Of a stretch of 64,000 nt of DNA, positions 36,206-50,039 are shown in pieces (position 1 is the first letter of the stretch; every line of letters starts with the position of its first letter). Position numbers and translations under genes: made by a program. Source of the DNA: Piliocolobus tephrosceles (lineage: Eukaryota; Chordata; Mammalia; Primates; Cercopithecidae). The stretch covers positions 91,535,298 through 91,599,297 of the forward strand of contig NC_045441.1 in assembly GCF_002776525.5 (NCBI RefSeq), written 5' to 3'. The notes below the pieces were generated by a model that ran no database searches, was not told where the DNA came from, and saw only the letters and a program-made list of their open reading frames with translations.

Positions 36206-37290
36206 GTAAGTTTATCCTTTTCATGAGGACAGTGTCCACCTTTTGAGTGTCGCTTTTTTAAAAAGCATTAAGTGAAAAATAATGCGCATTTTATTAGAGC
36301 AATAGAAAATACTGGTCCCATGTTACTATGAAAGTTAGTACTTTTTCATGGACTGAAAAGATACTAAGGTCAGTTCTCCTCATCTAGTTCCATAGTTTTT
36401 AACAATTCAAACCCAGAGCTAACTGAGAAAATACCACCTGTGTATAAATATATAAAGAAAGAAAAAAGGGAGTATAGAGTAGTGCATGAAAGAAATGGTC
36501 AGAGAAAAGGAAGATCTACTTTTGTCATCTCCGTGTAACCCATGAAGGGCCTGAAAGGAAAACAGCTATTAAATACGCTGTTACTTGATCCAATGTGGCC
36601 TATATTTATCATTCCATTTCACAAGGAAATAAAATTGAGCTTCACTGGAGTAAAGAAATACAAGTAGATTAGTTATAAATTTATTACAACAAGGAGACTT
36701 CCGCATTTGCAGAAGTGTTAACATAGGCAATGGACTGACAGCTAAATTAATGATTATTGCCAGACTGGACCCAAGACTGCAACTGCTTAGAATACTAGCG
36801 CAGTGTTTCAGAGAGAGAGAGAGAATCTCTTGGATTTCATCCAAGTTATTTTAGCTATTGAAGTACCTAGGGGCCCATCTTATGTAAATCTAGCCTGGCC
36901 ATGTATGATTTACCAAAAATAATACTAACTGAGAAAGATATGTAAATGTAAATGTATTGTCATATAAGCAGTTAGGAAAAGTGTACTACGTCAGAAGGAG
37001 TGAAAAATTATATCGTTCACATTTATGTTAATAATTATTTTAATATACAATCAGTAAATGAACATATGTTATTGAAAAGCATTTGTGAAAGGAAACACTG
37101 ATGGAAGAAATAAAAAGTAATTGTAATTGTTAAACTAATAGAATATTAATGAATTCATAAAAAGAGAGAATTTTAAAGTTTTAGTATAGGATCACCTTAA
37201 ATAAATCTGTTAACAAAAAGTAAATGAAGAGTACTGGGCTGTCATATGTCCAAGTGAGATTATGCAACCTTTATTTTTCTTTCTGAGCAG
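36206..37290 (+). other. SEMA3C: SEMA3C intron, 1085 bp
   Basis: GT at 36206 and AG at 37290. It is AT-rich unique-looking sequence with a short GA run near 36810-36824. No repeat or RNA gene was recognised. Confidence 0.9.
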
Positions 37291-37353
37291 GTTTTCTGGC
37301 CAGCATCTACAATCAAAGTTGAAGAATGCAAAATGGCTGGCAAAGATCCCACA
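37291..37353 (+). CDS. SEMA3C: SEMA3C coding exon (63 nt)
   Basis: This exon encodes exactly 21 residues, VFWPASTIKVEEC followed by KMAGKDPT, in phase 0 at both ends. It holds the first conserved cysteine of the sema domain (the E-E-C-K-M-A-G-K-D context), which in the family pairs with a cysteine in the next exon. The acceptor is ttctgagcag (37290) and the donor is GTAAGT (37354). An A13 run begins about 9 nt after the donor and is a likely length-variable intronic tract. The 63-nt size matches the corresponding exon of other class-3 semaphorins. Loss of this exon would keep the frame but remove the conserved cysteine. Confidence 0.95.
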
Positions 37354-38129
37354 GTAAGTGTTTAAAAAAAAAAAAACAAACCACTAACTTAAATATTTGG
37401 TTTTCGAATCCATGTACTGTGAGGGAAGCCAAAAATGAGACAAAGGATGGTGGTGTTTTAAATTTTTGGTTGGACACAGGCTGAACACCTAAACATTGAG
37501 GAGACTGCAGCTCTCGGGCTCTCTGTCACTTCAGAATTCCTAACTGGGTAAAAATTGCTTGCCTTGCTTTCATTATTTCATTCAGATACATTTCATGATG
37601 GATTTCAGTAATAACCTCTGTTCCTAGTGGATCCAACCTGCAGAATTCTCAGCAGGCTCCTGAAATGATGATAATGCAAGTGTCTGGAGCAGCTCCCAGA
37701 TACCCTGTGGGCTTTTCCAAACAAAGATTCTCGGCAAAAGGGTAGTGGTTAGCCACCACATTCCATAAATATAAATCACCGGTGATAAATGGTACCTCTG
37801 TTAATTAAAAATAGCCACAGAAACAGCAATAGAGACAGATATAACTATCAATAAATGTTCAGTATGCAACACTTGTGCAAATTGTATTCCTCTAGGTGAG
37901 ATTCAAAATAAAGAATCGAGGAAGAAATCTGTATTGATTTCTACAAATGACTGCTGAACGTAGTACATTGTTATTCTTGAATATTCTAAAACAATACGTG
38001 GAGCAGATCTTTAATGTGTACTCGTCATTTAATGTTTATAAGGGAGCATATATGTCATCTCACCATTTTGCCTCAAATAATGAAAATGTAATAGAGCCAA
38101 GCATCAAAATCACCTTCTCTTTCAAAAAT

Positions 38130-38790
38130 AGTTTGATCAAGAGGTTTCTTTCTTCATTCATTCCTTCCATAATTTGCTCAGTAAGTACCGATTCAGCACC
38201 TGTTATATATCTAGCACAGAGCTACTTGCTAAAGACATAGTTGGTGCAAAGACAGAAATAGTTCTAACTCCAGTCAACTTTATTATCTTGTTAGAAAAGT
38301 CAGCCATAATCAAATGAGCATGGAAATACAAACTAATTTAGAAATAAGCTAGAAATATGGTAATCGTGTGGACAGACTAGTCAGTATGTACACATGCATT
38401 CAGGTCTCAGGTCATAACAAGTAATAGACCACCTTAGGGTTAAAAAAATGTTGACTAAGCATTTATTTTGTGGTAGGGTCAAGAGACACTGATTTCAGGA
38501 GTGAAGACTATGCCCTGAGTCTTGAAAGCAGAGATGGATCAGACAAGACCAAACATGGGAAAAATACTAATCCTGTGGAAAGTGGAAATATGGGATTGAG
38601 GAAATGAAACATTTATTTTCATTGACTCCTAACAGCCCCAGGTGTAAAGTTGCAAAAATCTTTGGCTCAATGCAGGGCCATGGAAGACTCTGGAGGGTAG
38701 GATATCTGGCCTTAACTAAAGGGTTCTTGGAGTGATTTATCCAATAAGAAAAATTTAAAAGTGGGCAGGAGAAATTTGCAGGGGCTTATC
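38130..38790 (+). repeat. Ancient interspersed repeat, degraded
   Basis: It begins 'ttcattcattccttcc...cagcacctgttatatatctagcacagagct', a pattern shared with the 5' part of the repeat at 27800-28540, and continues with weak similarity. Family name uncertain. Confidence 0.45.
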
Positions 38791-39919
38791 TGCTATCCAA
38801 GGGACCTCTTAGACCACACACAATCTTGGGGGGAAAATCCAGAAAAATGTAGAAAAAGCACTTAAATACATTACGACGACGTTCCAGGAAACCAATGGTA
38901 GAATGAAGCATAATGTTGCAGAGAATGATGTTTTGTCGCCTGGGGCTATTATTTTAATAATTGTGAATGAATTAAACTATTTTCTTTTATCTCTAATGGG
39001 ATTTTTTCCCATTGATGTGTGTCTGATCATGCCTTGCCTTTTTCACAATAATATCCCGTGGCTATAGTTGCTGAATTTCATTGTCCTTTGTTCAAAACGA
39101 TTTGCAATTCCCATTCATATAAACTGCCACAGGCAGAATGTGCAGAATTTAGGTACCTTTGTACCTTCTATTTCCAAAAATTGCTGTTGAGTTTCTGAAG
39201 ATTCTTAGACAAGTCATTTGGTTTCTGCTTCCTTTGTCAAGATAGAAACCCTGAGGTTTTTGTTTTGCTTTTTGACAATTAAACGTTATTAGATAAAAAT
39301 CTTCAATACATGCTGACTTTTTCCCATAGTTTTGTCATGCTGTAGTTTGTTGATATTTTTAAATTCTACTGTATGGCCAGTTGTTATACACAAGGGAAAT
39401 ATCTAATGGAGTGCTCTTTCCTAGGTATTTTTAGGACTCGGCCAGACAGGTTTTGTTTGTCCATACAACGTTGTTGAGTCCTGGGAGACACTAATCAAAA
39501 AATACATGTTTGGTCTATGCAAGAAAAAAATGTCTGACAAATCCATCTCATTTCACACATGTGAAGTACTTACAGAAGTGTCCTTTACTTAGGCTCTGGG
39601 GAAAAAAAGGCCTGTGGTAGAAAAATAATGTGAAATAGATCTTTGGAAGTTCTACAGAACAACCTATCCTTTCATTTCTCAATGAAACCACATACTTAAG
39701 AACTTCTTAAAACTTGGAATAAATATTATCTAATAACCTAATACTTTTAAAACACAGGAATTGATTTTTTTAATTTGCACAAATTATTTAGTTGTTGTGA
39801 AGAAGCTGGAGGTGAGTTAGATGGAGTCCTCACGTTTAAATCTTCACAATGTACTGGAGATGATGAGACATACATACATTAATATTCAGAAAAAATACCC
39901 AACATTTAATGGAACAGGT

Positions 39920-40100
39920 TAGGTTCTGTTGTAAGTGGTTTATTTTAATCCTCATAACAATGCTGAAAGGTGGGCATTATTGTCACCACCTGTATTTTTA
40001 AGATAAAATACCTGCATTACTAAGAAAGCGAGACACTTAAGCTGTGCTGTGTGAAGTGGGATGGTCTTTGTCTAAGTCACATGCAACTCTAGATTCTGTA
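39920..40100 (-). mobile_element. MIR-like relic, antisense
   Basis: 'ctcataacaatgctgaaaggtgggcattattgtcacc' followed by the usual aligned blocks; degraded. Confidence 0.55.
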
Positions 40101-41429
40101 CCCTTAGCCACTAAAACATGCTACCCTACCAGAGACAAAATGATAAATGCTAAGGGATATACACAAAGCACATCTGGGATATTTAGGAAATGTTTGATAG
40201 ATTTTGTGGTAATCATATTAGAACTTGTTAACCTTTTATTTCAATGATGTTGAAATTCGAACAAGTTGTACCCTCTCTCTCTTCCAGTGTTTGGTATGTG
40301 CTACATGCAGTGGATTCTCTTGTCCTTCAATAATCTTCCCATGTTTTCAGCCTGGGAAACATCTACTCAGCCCTTCAGGTCACAGTGCATACAAGCATGA
40401 GAAATCGTTGCAACTGATTGTCAGGGCTTGAGGGTAGGACACAGTAGATGCTGAGTTTATTAATGCTTTTAGATTAATTATGTTTGTAGCACATTTATTA
40501 TGCATATATTTTAGAGGTATATTTTCATTAAGCTAAAACTTTCTGCTTGTAGCTCTGTTAATCATCTAAGCAGAACATAAAGTGGTAGCAATTAATATCC
40601 ATACTGCTATAACAACTGAAAGCAAAAATAAAACAAGAGTTAAGCATTCCTTAATCCTTCACATTTTTTGGTTGTATCAAATTTTAATTGACATTATAAC
40701 AAGATAACAATTATAAGAAGAAAATTTAATGTGATTTAACATTTGATCTTAGGTAATAATATAGCATAATTCTGTAATAAACTAACGTTTTTAAAGAAAA
40801 TAAATTTTCATGGTGGGAATATAGCTAATTTTCTGCCTCAGCTAAAAAGAATATAACCTACTTCCCATTTCTCTCCCTGCCACTACATACTCACATTCCT
40901 ACATGCTCCATTTATTTCTAAATGTTAATATTTTATTCATACTCTAAATAAATTGAGGTTAAACAATAGCACATGCTGTCAAACATATCCATGAGATAGG
41001 GCTTAATGAATGTACTATGTAAATACTATAGGAGACAGTTGAAAAATTAAGTAGGATTATATATATTTAGATATATATACATTACATGCACATGGTGTCA
41101 AACTTGATTTATTAATTGTAGAATATCAGGTTCCCTATTTCTGTGACCATACAATCCTAAGCTCCTAAAAAATATATTTTCTTTATCAAAGTACCTTGAT
41201 TAATTTCCCTAGACCAAGAAGGTACAGACCAAGAAGAAGAAAGTATGAAGTATATTTATGTCATTGCAGATTATAGACCATGATGAGTCAATATTTTTAA
41301 AGGCCTGTTCACCTGTGCTCCAGGATATATTTTTAAAACATATATTTTTATATTATAAAAGTAATATATTTTCAATACAACAATCTTTGAAGACCTAGAA
41401 AAGTACAGAGAAAGCAACAGAAAATAAAC

Positions 41430-41625
41430 CATCTCTTACTAGCTCTTCGACTTTGGAGACTTAAACTTTCTGTGCATCTTGGTTTTCTTATCTGTGAAAT
41501 GTGCTAATCTGTAGCACTTAACCTTATTGGGTTGTTAAGAGGATTGATGAGTTAATATTTGCAGACAGCTTAGAGCAGTGCATAGTACATAGTTAATACT
41601 GTATCACTGTTAAAGAAAGTAAATT
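41430..41625 (+). mobile_element. MIR relic inserted in older LINE-like sequence
   Basis: 'ttactagctcttcgactttggagacttaaactttctgtgcatcttggttttcttatctgtgaaatg' follows the MIR core. Sequence on both sides (41330-41430 and 41630-41720, for example 'gggtatattcttccagg') looks like one older element it split. Confidence 0.7.
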
Positions 41626-41999
41626 GCACTACTGAAACATAATCACTCTTAACAATTCAGGGTATATTCTTCCAGGATTTTGTTATATAGACATAAATGT
41701 ATATAAAAAATAGAGTTTTATTGTATGCTGTATAATGTTAGCAGCCTTATATTTCGTTAACATTGTGCCAGGAAATCATTTCGAAAGAGAATTAAACCAT
41801 GAAAAGAGAGCATCCATGGTATTTATTTCCACTGAAGCCTCTAAGGCTTCATTCATACTCCAAACTTTTTGTGGATTTTTACTGTGGTCAGGACCTGCAC
41901 TAAGCTCTATGCAGGACAGATGCCCTGACCATTTCACCGGGTTTATAGACAATATCAATTTTAAAATGCAAATAAAACAAATCTAATATTAGACAGTTG

Positions 42000-42190
42000 G
42001 ATGTGTTTATCATGTTCCAGATACTATTTCTACTGCTTTATTAATATATTGTCCACAACAAGTATTACCATTGCCATTTTAGAAATGCAAAGATTGAAGC
42101 ATCCAGAGGCCAAGTAACTGTCTTCAGTTCTGAAAGCTAGTAAAAGATGAAGCCAAAGTTTAAACCTAGGTCATCTGGCTCTGAGATCTG
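42000..42190 (-). mobile_element. MIR relic, antisense
   Basis: 'gccattttagaaatgcaaagattgaagcatccagaggccaagtaactg' is a reverse MIR core. Confidence 0.65.
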
Positions 42191-42299
42191 CATACTTAAA
42201 TCTACTCAGTCTTCTCTGCAATACTCTCTATTGCCTATCTGAAGACTATGGCAGGATGGGAGACCAACTGTAATTATACTTCTCTTGATTTCATCACAC

Positions 42300-42690
42300 A
42301 GTTATCCTCTAACCCTTCTAGGCACTAGTCCGCAAGTAAATCCTGCACTCTCGTGTCTCTGTTTTCTGTTCATGCTATTTTTTTGTTGAAATGTTCTTTC
42401 CTTATTATGCTTTTGCCTGTGAAAATCTCTAAATTATTCTGCAAGACTCAGCTCAAATGTCACCTCTACTAATCTTTACCCCAGATCAGCATTATTTAAT
42501 GTCTTTCTTTCCTTCTACAATACATTTTTAAAAATACAGTCCTATTGCAGTGTCTACCACAGTCTGATACATTATGCTCTCCTTTCTCTAAAAGCATGTG
42601 TTGGTTGAGTCTGTTCATTCCAGTGTTGCTAGTACCATATACAGTGCCTTGCACAGAATGACTTCAGCACATATTTGCAGGATGGAATTG
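42300..42690 (+). mobile_element. L2 3' fragment
   Basis: 'ctgcaagactcagctcaaatgtcacctctactaatctttaccc' and 'cagtgccttgcacagaatgacttcagcacatatttgcaggatgga' match L2 3' blocks in order. Confidence 0.7.
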
Positions 42691-42889
42691 ACACTATTGC
42701 AGTAGTCTAGGTCAGAAACGAAGGCAGCACAATGGAAATGGAAAGGACCGAGATAATAATTTTCAATAATTAACTCATCTGAATTGTTTTTCCTTTTGTA
42801 GTCTTGTGTGTGGGGAGGGGTAGGGAGCACACTGAGCAACAGATAGTGTAGGAATCTGTTCATTGCTAATCAGATTCCTATAGAAAAGC

Positions 42890-43085
42890 TGCACAGTGGA
42901 GAGTGGCTGTGGTTCAAGTCCCAGTTTAGTTACTTATTAAAACTAGAACTCTTTATTTAACCTCTCTGGGATTCAGTTTTCTCATCACTAAAATGGAGTA
43001 TTAATAAATTGGTGCATTGTTATGAGAATTAAACAATCTACATAAAAGGATTAAGAGCTCTGTGAATATTAGTAAATGTTATAAA
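42890..43085 (+). mobile_element. MIR relic
   Basis: 'gttcaagtcccagtttagttactta', 'ctttatttaacctctctgggattcagttttctcatcactaaaatggagta' give a long MIR match. Confidence 0.8.
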
Positions 43086-43128
43086 AACTAAAAAGTTATA
43101 TCAGTATTAACTTATGAAAACAACTGTG

Positions 43129-43320
43129 CATCCTGGCTAACGTGATGAAACCCCGTCTCTACTGAAAACACAAAAAATTAGCCGGGCGTGGTGGCACATG
43201 CCTGTAGTCCCAGCTACTCGGGATGTACAGGAGACTCGCTTGAACCCAGGAAGCAGAGGTTGCAGTGAGCCAAGATTGTGCCACTGCACTCCAGCCTGGG
43301 CGGCAGAGAGACATTCAGTC
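43129..43320 (+). mobile_element. Alu, 5'-truncated, sense
   Basis: It starts in the left arm at 'catcctggctaac' and runs to the right-arm end, lacking 15-20 bp near 43222. A C-rich tail (about 43320-43340, ccccca units) replaces the poly-A. Confidence 0.92.
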
Positions 43321-44406
43321 CCCCACCCCCACCCCCGCAGGAAACAACTGTGGACTTCTTATCCAATGACAAATTATAAAGCAGCTAAAAGTACAGGATT
43401 CAATGTTAGAGATGTAAGTGTTTGTAAATCTGCTTTAGTTACTACCTATATGATCTTAGGTTATTTTTTAAAAAGCTCTAAAGTTTATTTTTCTAAAAGG
43501 AACTGAGTTATGGTAAAAACCTGAATGAATATGGTAAAAACCTTACAGTACCTAAGTAGCATACAGTAAGTTTTAAATAAATGTTAGCTCTAAAGGTAAA
43601 AATCAAACTTTCTGGAGGTAAAAATCAAGGTAAAATACACAATATGATTATTTCACAGTGTAGGATGTAATAAACTCTAAATAAATATTAGTCATAATAA
43701 GCAGATAGATACATGAAATGAGTATAGTGCATTTGAAATATAAAAAGAGATGTTATTGACTTCTTTCATTTTACCAATACCAGTAATTTATGAAAGTACG
43801 TTGACATCCATAAGACCCAAGATGAGAGAGACATAACCTGTTATTAAAGGAATTGGATTGAATTATTTATATCTTATGGGGAAATATTGAAATATTGTAT
43901 ACAGAATCCCAGAATGACTAAATTTGAATGTGAAAAAATATGCATGTGTCTCATTCCTCATAGATTCCCTTTACATAGACACATTATAAACACACCATAT
44001 TTCATCTGTGCTTTTCCTTCGGAAACATGTTATCTGTAGTTATGTAATTAAATTCCAGATACCTCTATAAACAGGTGTCAAGATAAAATGACACTGTGTA
44101 TTTAACAAAAGTCCTTAATGTCTTAAAAATAAAGTATATGGTCTGGTCTGTAAGGATTAATTTCTTTGACTACAGAGTTAATGATTGATTATTTAATAAT
44201 AAAAATGTATCATAGAAACATCTGTATAAAATTACTGCATAAGAAAAACATATTTGCTGGCAAATAATAATGAATATAAAAGGAAAAATGATGGAAAATG
44301 TGAAATAATACTGATTTTAATTTTAACTTCTATTTTAGCAACATTTATTTTGTTTTAGTTTTTCAATAATATAAATAATAGATATGCTTTATTAAAAAAT
44401 AGGAGA

Positions 44407-44714
44407 GGCTGGGCATGGTGGCTCACACCTGTAATCCCAGCACTTTGGGAGACAAGGCGAGTGGATCATGAGGTCAGGAGATCAAGACCATCCTGGCTAA
44501 CACAGTGAAACCCCGTCTCTACTAAACACACACACACACACAAATTAGCCGGGCATGGTGGCACGTACCTGTAATCCCAGCTACTCGGGAGGCTGAGGCA
44601 GGAGAATCACTTGAACCCGGGAGGCGGAGGTTGCAGTGAGCTAAGATCATGCCACTGCCCTCCAGCCTGAGGCAACAGAGCAAGACTCTGTCTCAAAAAA
44701 AAAAAAAAAAAAAG
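44407..44714 (+). mobile_element. AluS/Y, sense
   Basis: Full-length Alu from ggctgggcatggtggctc to an A18 tail. The mid A-rich linker has become a (CA)9 tract (44525-44542). Confidence 0.95.
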
Positions 44715-46011
44715 GAGCATACATGGTACCTAGCAGGGGGAAAAGCAAAATATATTTTCTGACCACCCAGGGAAAAGTTACTGTTAACTTTTGATATGTT
44801 TCTTTATAGTTTTTTAATAAAAATACTGTCTCTAATATACAATCATTTTATTATGTTCTTTGAGAGAAAAATGACTTCGTGAAGTCATTCAATCTCAAGC
44901 TTGATTGAATTATAGTCAACAAAGGATAGTGAAGCTAGTAACTGTGGAACATTCAGTGGTTAATTTAGTCACAGAGATGTGTATCTAGTGCTGACTATGT
45001 TTCTGTGCTCCTGCAAGGTCACAATCAATTGAGAATTACAATAATTATTTTATTTCATTGGGTGAATAAATGACAGCCTTGTCTTTACTTGAACTGGGAG
45101 CAAGGGAGAAAGGAGTTTCTACGAGAGAAGAAGGGAATATTTTAGGGGATCCAGGGCAAAGAGAATGATTATGTCATTCCTCATAGAAGGCAGTCATTAT
45201 GCTGGCATTTTGTTGGAGATTAGTTTTATTTGCCAGTTCTTAAGGTGAATAGTGTTTGCCACTGTGTACTAACGGTAATGTGGAACTTGTATAGGCACAG
45301 GTGCATTCAGAATACGTTTATATAATGTGTGTGTGTTTAATGTTTTAAGGAAAACTTGAGAAAGAATAACTTCTGTCTGTTAATTTGTAAACTTTCTCAG
45401 GTAAATAATATGTTTATAAAGTTTCAGGATATAAAAATTTAGACAGTGTTGTAGTATGAGAATAATGAAATAGAGCATTTTACTTACTATCTGCCGTGCA
45501 CTGTATTTCTCTTGAAATAAATCAGTGGAATAAACCATGTTGTTATTTTAATATTTCTGGAAATACATCTTTTAACAATAAAAAAATGGAGCAGAAAGGA
45601 AAATGTATAGCAAAGTGTTGCCAAACAATGTTTGCATTGACATGTATAAATTTGAGAGCAATTTTCAAATGAAGTATTAGAATTAGTCCAGATTAAAACA
45701 AAAATAGAAAAAGCAGGGCACGTATGACAACTTTGTTCAGTTGCATTCTACAAGCGTAGAGATTTTTGTGTTTTTCTCAGTAAGGATGCCGAGAGAATTT
45801 GACTATACCCTGTCAAATAGTAGGTAATCAGTAAATATTTGTCGAGTGACTGTTCCTATAATAATGTTTTGACTATTCCTGAACCACTGTTTTTCTTCAG
45901 TTCCACCAAATCTTAGTATTTGATTTGGTACTTCTACAAGTTAGATAAGTATTCTCAAATTGCCTTGAAGAGGTGCAAATATATTAATAGTTCCCCAAAG
46001 ATATGGCCTAA

Positions 46012-46241
46012 TACAAACTTGTCCTACCTGTGACCTACGGGCCTCGTGCAACCCAGGACAGCTTTGAATGTGGCCCAACACAAATTCGTAAACTTTCTTA
46101 AAACATGAGAATTATTTTTTGCGATTTTTTTTTTTTTTTGGCTCATCAGCTATTGCTAGTGTTAGTGTATTTTATGTGTGGCCCAAGACAATTCTTCTTC
46201 CAGCATAGCCTAGGGAAGCCAAAAGATTGGACACCCCTGGA
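46012..46241. mobile_element. hAT-type MITE
   Basis: It starts caaacttgtcc and ends ggacacccctgg, near-inverted ends. Internal blocks 'gcccaacacaaattcgtaaactttcttaaaac' and 'gtgtattttatgtgtggcccaagacaattcttcttcc' belong to a common primate element whose name I cannot give reliably. The flanks (cctaata and actaata) look like a degraded 8-bp target duplication. Confidence 0.75.
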
Positions 46242-46368
46242 CTAATAACATCAAAAGTTTATGTCACCTCATTGTTACCTATCATACAAGATCTCAGGTT
46301 AACATAGCTAACTGAAATAACAGTGAAAGTCATTGAGTTACTAACTGCTTATTTACTGATTATTTTAG

Positions 46369-46488
46369 CACGGCTGTGGGAACTTTGTCCGTGTAATTCA
46401 GACTTTCAATCGTACACATTTATATGTCTGTGGGAGTGGTGCTTTCAGTCCCGTCTGTACTTACTTGAACAGAGGGAGGAGATCAGAG
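46369..46488 (+). CDS. SEMA3C: SEMA3C coding exon (120 nt)
   Basis: The exon encodes 40 residues in phase 0, starting H-G-C-G-N-F-V-R-V and containing NRTHLYVCGSGAFSPVC, then Y-L-N-R-G-R-R-S-E. C-x-N-[FY]-[IV]-R-V and L-Y-V-C-G-[ST]-x-A-F are the strongest sema-domain signatures. Three cysteines and one N-glycosylation sequon (N-R-T) are visible. The acceptor is tattttag (46368) and the donor is GTAAGT (46489). It is separated by a 9.0-kb intron from the upstream exon and 7.8 kb from the downstream one. No frameshift or stop is present. Confidence 0.96.
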
Positions 46489-47311
46489 GTAAGTGTAACT
46501 ATTTAACATTCTTAGTTTTGATATTAGTGTCAAGGATTTTGAAACTGTATTTTAGAGTGAAGACTTGGAAATATCAATATTCGTAAAATATTTTCATGCC
46601 CTTTAGACAAAGTATATTACATTTTTTCCTGTCTGTCAAGTTACTTGAAGTATCACCTTTTGCTTTCAGCTAAAAATGTGTATATATTTTTGTGTGTATT
46701 ATAAATATGTAAATATATATATAAACTTTTAGTTGGATGCAACTATATATATAGTTTTAGTGTATATGTATATATTTTTAGTATATTTGTAAAGCTGTAA
46801 AAGATAAAAGAAAAATGTTATAGTTTCAAGATAACTTGAATGTAATACAGTGATAATATTTGCTCCAAATTATAGAAATATTGTAGCATAAACTTAACCT
46901 TCTCAAATCTAGTGTAATTTCTTGTCTTTCAAATTAAATAAAACTTTATAAATGTATATCTGTAAAAGATGTATAAAGCAGGATGCCAAGTGTCTGCTGA
47001 AAAGAACTTGATGTAATTAAGAAATCATACTTTTATCTTAGACCAACATCATCCTACATTAGGTTATTCCAGCCTTATTCTTACATTAGTTAGAGTGATA
47101 TGGTGTATTATGATGTTTGCTGAACACTAGTCAAATATATAGCTAATGTATAGTCAAATATGAGGCTGGTTGAACTTCACCTGTGCTACTTAAGCCTTTG
47201 TTATCCCAGTCCACAACTGTTGACTAAGGAAAGTACATTACACCGAGAGAGTTTCTACTCGTTCTTAGTCAAACATCTTGTTTTACTTAATTATTTTAAA
47301 AACTGAATTTT

Positions 47312-47596
47312 TTTTGTTTTGTTTTTTGAGATGGAGTCTTGCTCAGTCGCCCAGGCTGGAGTGCAATGGCGTGATTTCGGCTTACTGCAAGCTCCGCCTC
47401 CTGGGTTCACACCATTCTCCTGCCTCAACCTCTGAAGTAGCTGGGACTACAAACGCCCAGCTAATTTTTTGTATTTTTAGTAGAGACGGGGTTTCACTGT
47501 GTTAACCAGAATGGTCTCGATCTCCTGACCTCGTGATCCACCCGCCTCGGCTTCCCAAAGTGCTGGGATTACAGGCATGAGCCACCACACCTGGCC
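47312..47596 (-). mobile_element. AluY/S-like, antisense
   Basis: Antisense Alu with a perfect 14-bp target duplication, aaaaactgaatttt (47298-47311 and 47597-47610). About 15 bp is deleted near 47455. Confidence 0.96.
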
Positions 47597-50039
47597 AAAA
47601 ACTGAATTTTCAAACTTGGTTTGGCTTTATTATGCAACTTAAATATAGAAAGTTCAGTTTTTAAATAATATTTTAATTTGATATTTTAGATTAGAATTTT
47701 GCAAAAAATAAATATGGCTACTGATCTAAAGCTTATTTTTCCTTTAACAACAATTAATCTATTTTCGTACTAATATGACTGAACAATGATGCTTTTTTAA
47801 GTTGTTTTTCAGACATGTAATTTATACATACGTATGTTTTAATGAATAAGAAGTCATTTAAAAATAATTATAATTTGACCCCAAAATGAGACATTTTTAA
47901 TGTGGTTCAAGATGTTATGAAATATTAAAATTCTTACAGGAAAAGTAAAGTTACGCTTTTTGGAAGAATACAGTTGGCTGCATTGAGCTTGTCATTAAAA
48001 CCACATGCCTGTGATCAATTGATTAAATAAACTACTGCCTCAGACGTCTGCAATCTGTCAGACACTTCCCTGAAGTCTGTGCAGTCACTGTACAGGCCAA
48101 CAATAGCATAGCCATTTTCAGAACACACATTTCAAATAAAATTATTTTCCCATGTACGAATTGCCCACTATGCACTTCAAGGCTTAATTGGAAATTCTGT
48201 CCAAAAAAATAATCTCCTTTGGAAAACCAGCACGGAATACATTTTAATCACTTTGCTAAATATGAACTACTTTAGTCTCACTTCAAAAGATATGTTTCAA
48301 AAGAGAAGCAGTTTCATTAATGAATCTCTGAAATAATATGTGAACATCTTAAGAGCCAATTTAGGTATGAACAGGGTTATGATTTTTAAGCTTTATAAAA
48401 TGTAGTCCTTGATAGTTCACTCTAGTCAGAGAATTTCACCATAACATCACTTTTGTATATTTGTAGTATGAAAACCATAGTGTAAATATAGAACTACACA
48501 GTTTAATCAAACATATAATGGAATTGCTTTCTTTTAGTTTAGGATAAAAGATCTCCTAGCGTAAAATGACCATGATGCAGAAAGTTTTATTTTGAGAGAA
48601 TTCTTCTCTATCACTAACATTGTATTTTGTAATCACCAAGGGTAATACTTACTGCTGACCCTCTTTTATTATTATTGAGAGATGACATTTTTCATCTATT
48701 CAACCCTAATTTGAAGGTGAACCAAGCTAGGTTGGCAGAGTTATTTTAATTATTCAGTTTTATATCTGGGACATTACCTGCCATCTTTCATTGGTCTGTC
48801 TTCATAGGTATTCATTGGTGTTAGGGGGATATTTGATGAGCCTACTTCGTGTTTGGCGCATCACATGCTTTTGTTATATCCCATTTCTCTTCTATTATTT
48901 GCAAGACTGATTCAGAGCTTTCTGAGATTTCAACAGTACCCACCTAAAGAGCCCAGAATCCTTGCTACTTGAAGACCTAACCTCAGTTCTTCTCCTGTGT
49001 CTACTGTCTTTACTCCTTGTCTTCTGTTCCTGGAAAAAGATAAAGCAATACAAGTGAATCATGACTTTAAATGAATGAATAAAACATCAAGCAAAAATGG
49101 TGATCGGTTAATTTTGCAGCAAATTCTTGGAATATTACCACATCTTATCTTTGATTTCACCAGATGTTTTCATAACATCTGTTTCAACAACTGAATACCA
49201 ATTAAGCTCCCCCTAAGCTCCCCTGACCCTGACCCTCATCAGGCAGGTAACTTTACCTTAGACCAAGAGTATCACGGGTGACCAAGAATGTCATAGGTAT
49301 GCAAATTATCCTCTATGCTTTTTGAATGAAATTTGCCACCAATCTAGTCTGTTTCAGTATCTTTTTCTAGTATTTTTTCTGTTTTAGAAGAAAAATTATG
49401 CATTTTCTGTATTAAGTTCTTTGATAAATAACCTTCATATTTTACTTTTTTTTTTTTTTTTGCCCATTTAAAGAAAGGATTGGGTTTCTTTCCCTTAAAA
49501 TCCTTTTTTTGGTTCTGTGACTTCTTTTTTCTAATTTCCTCCTTTTTCTTTTACTTTATTACTAAGCTTCTCAGAGTAGGAGGCTGAATTTCCAGCTTTT
49601 ATGCTCCTATTCTGTATATCTTTATTCATCCTTTCTAATATTTCACTCCTACACATTAACTAAAACTGTTTGATTAATGGCAGATTCCTCAGTGACCAAG
49701 TTGACTCCCTCAATCTGTATCCCCTCTCCTAGAACAATCTATGACATTAAATTCCGCCATTCATGGTCTGTGTTTTTCGTTGCCTTTATTGACGTCTATG
49801 ACCAAGGACACTTTGCTATGCCTACTTTTTAATTTTTCACCACCTACTCTGTTATTTTCTCTCATTGTTCAATCCAGAAATATTCATTTACTGAGAATAA
49901 AAGCAGAATCAAAATCATGTTGAAGCTTATAGGCTACTTTAAATATCATGGTCTTTCTTATATATCAACAGAGAAGTAAATTGGAACAATCTTAAGCAGA
50001 AAATGTCATGAACAGAATTGTGTTGTCACTCGTGTGTTA

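Larger units (their letters stand above)
37354..46368 (+). other. SEMA3C: SEMA3C intron, 9015 bp
   Basis: It contains an ancient repeat (38130-38790), MIR and L2 relics (39920-40100, 41430-41625, 42000-42190, 42300-42690, 42890-43085), two Alus (43129-43320, 44407-44714) and a hAT-type MITE (46012-46241). 37380-38120, 38800-39900, 40110-41300 and 44850-46000 show nothing I can name. Confidence 0.85.
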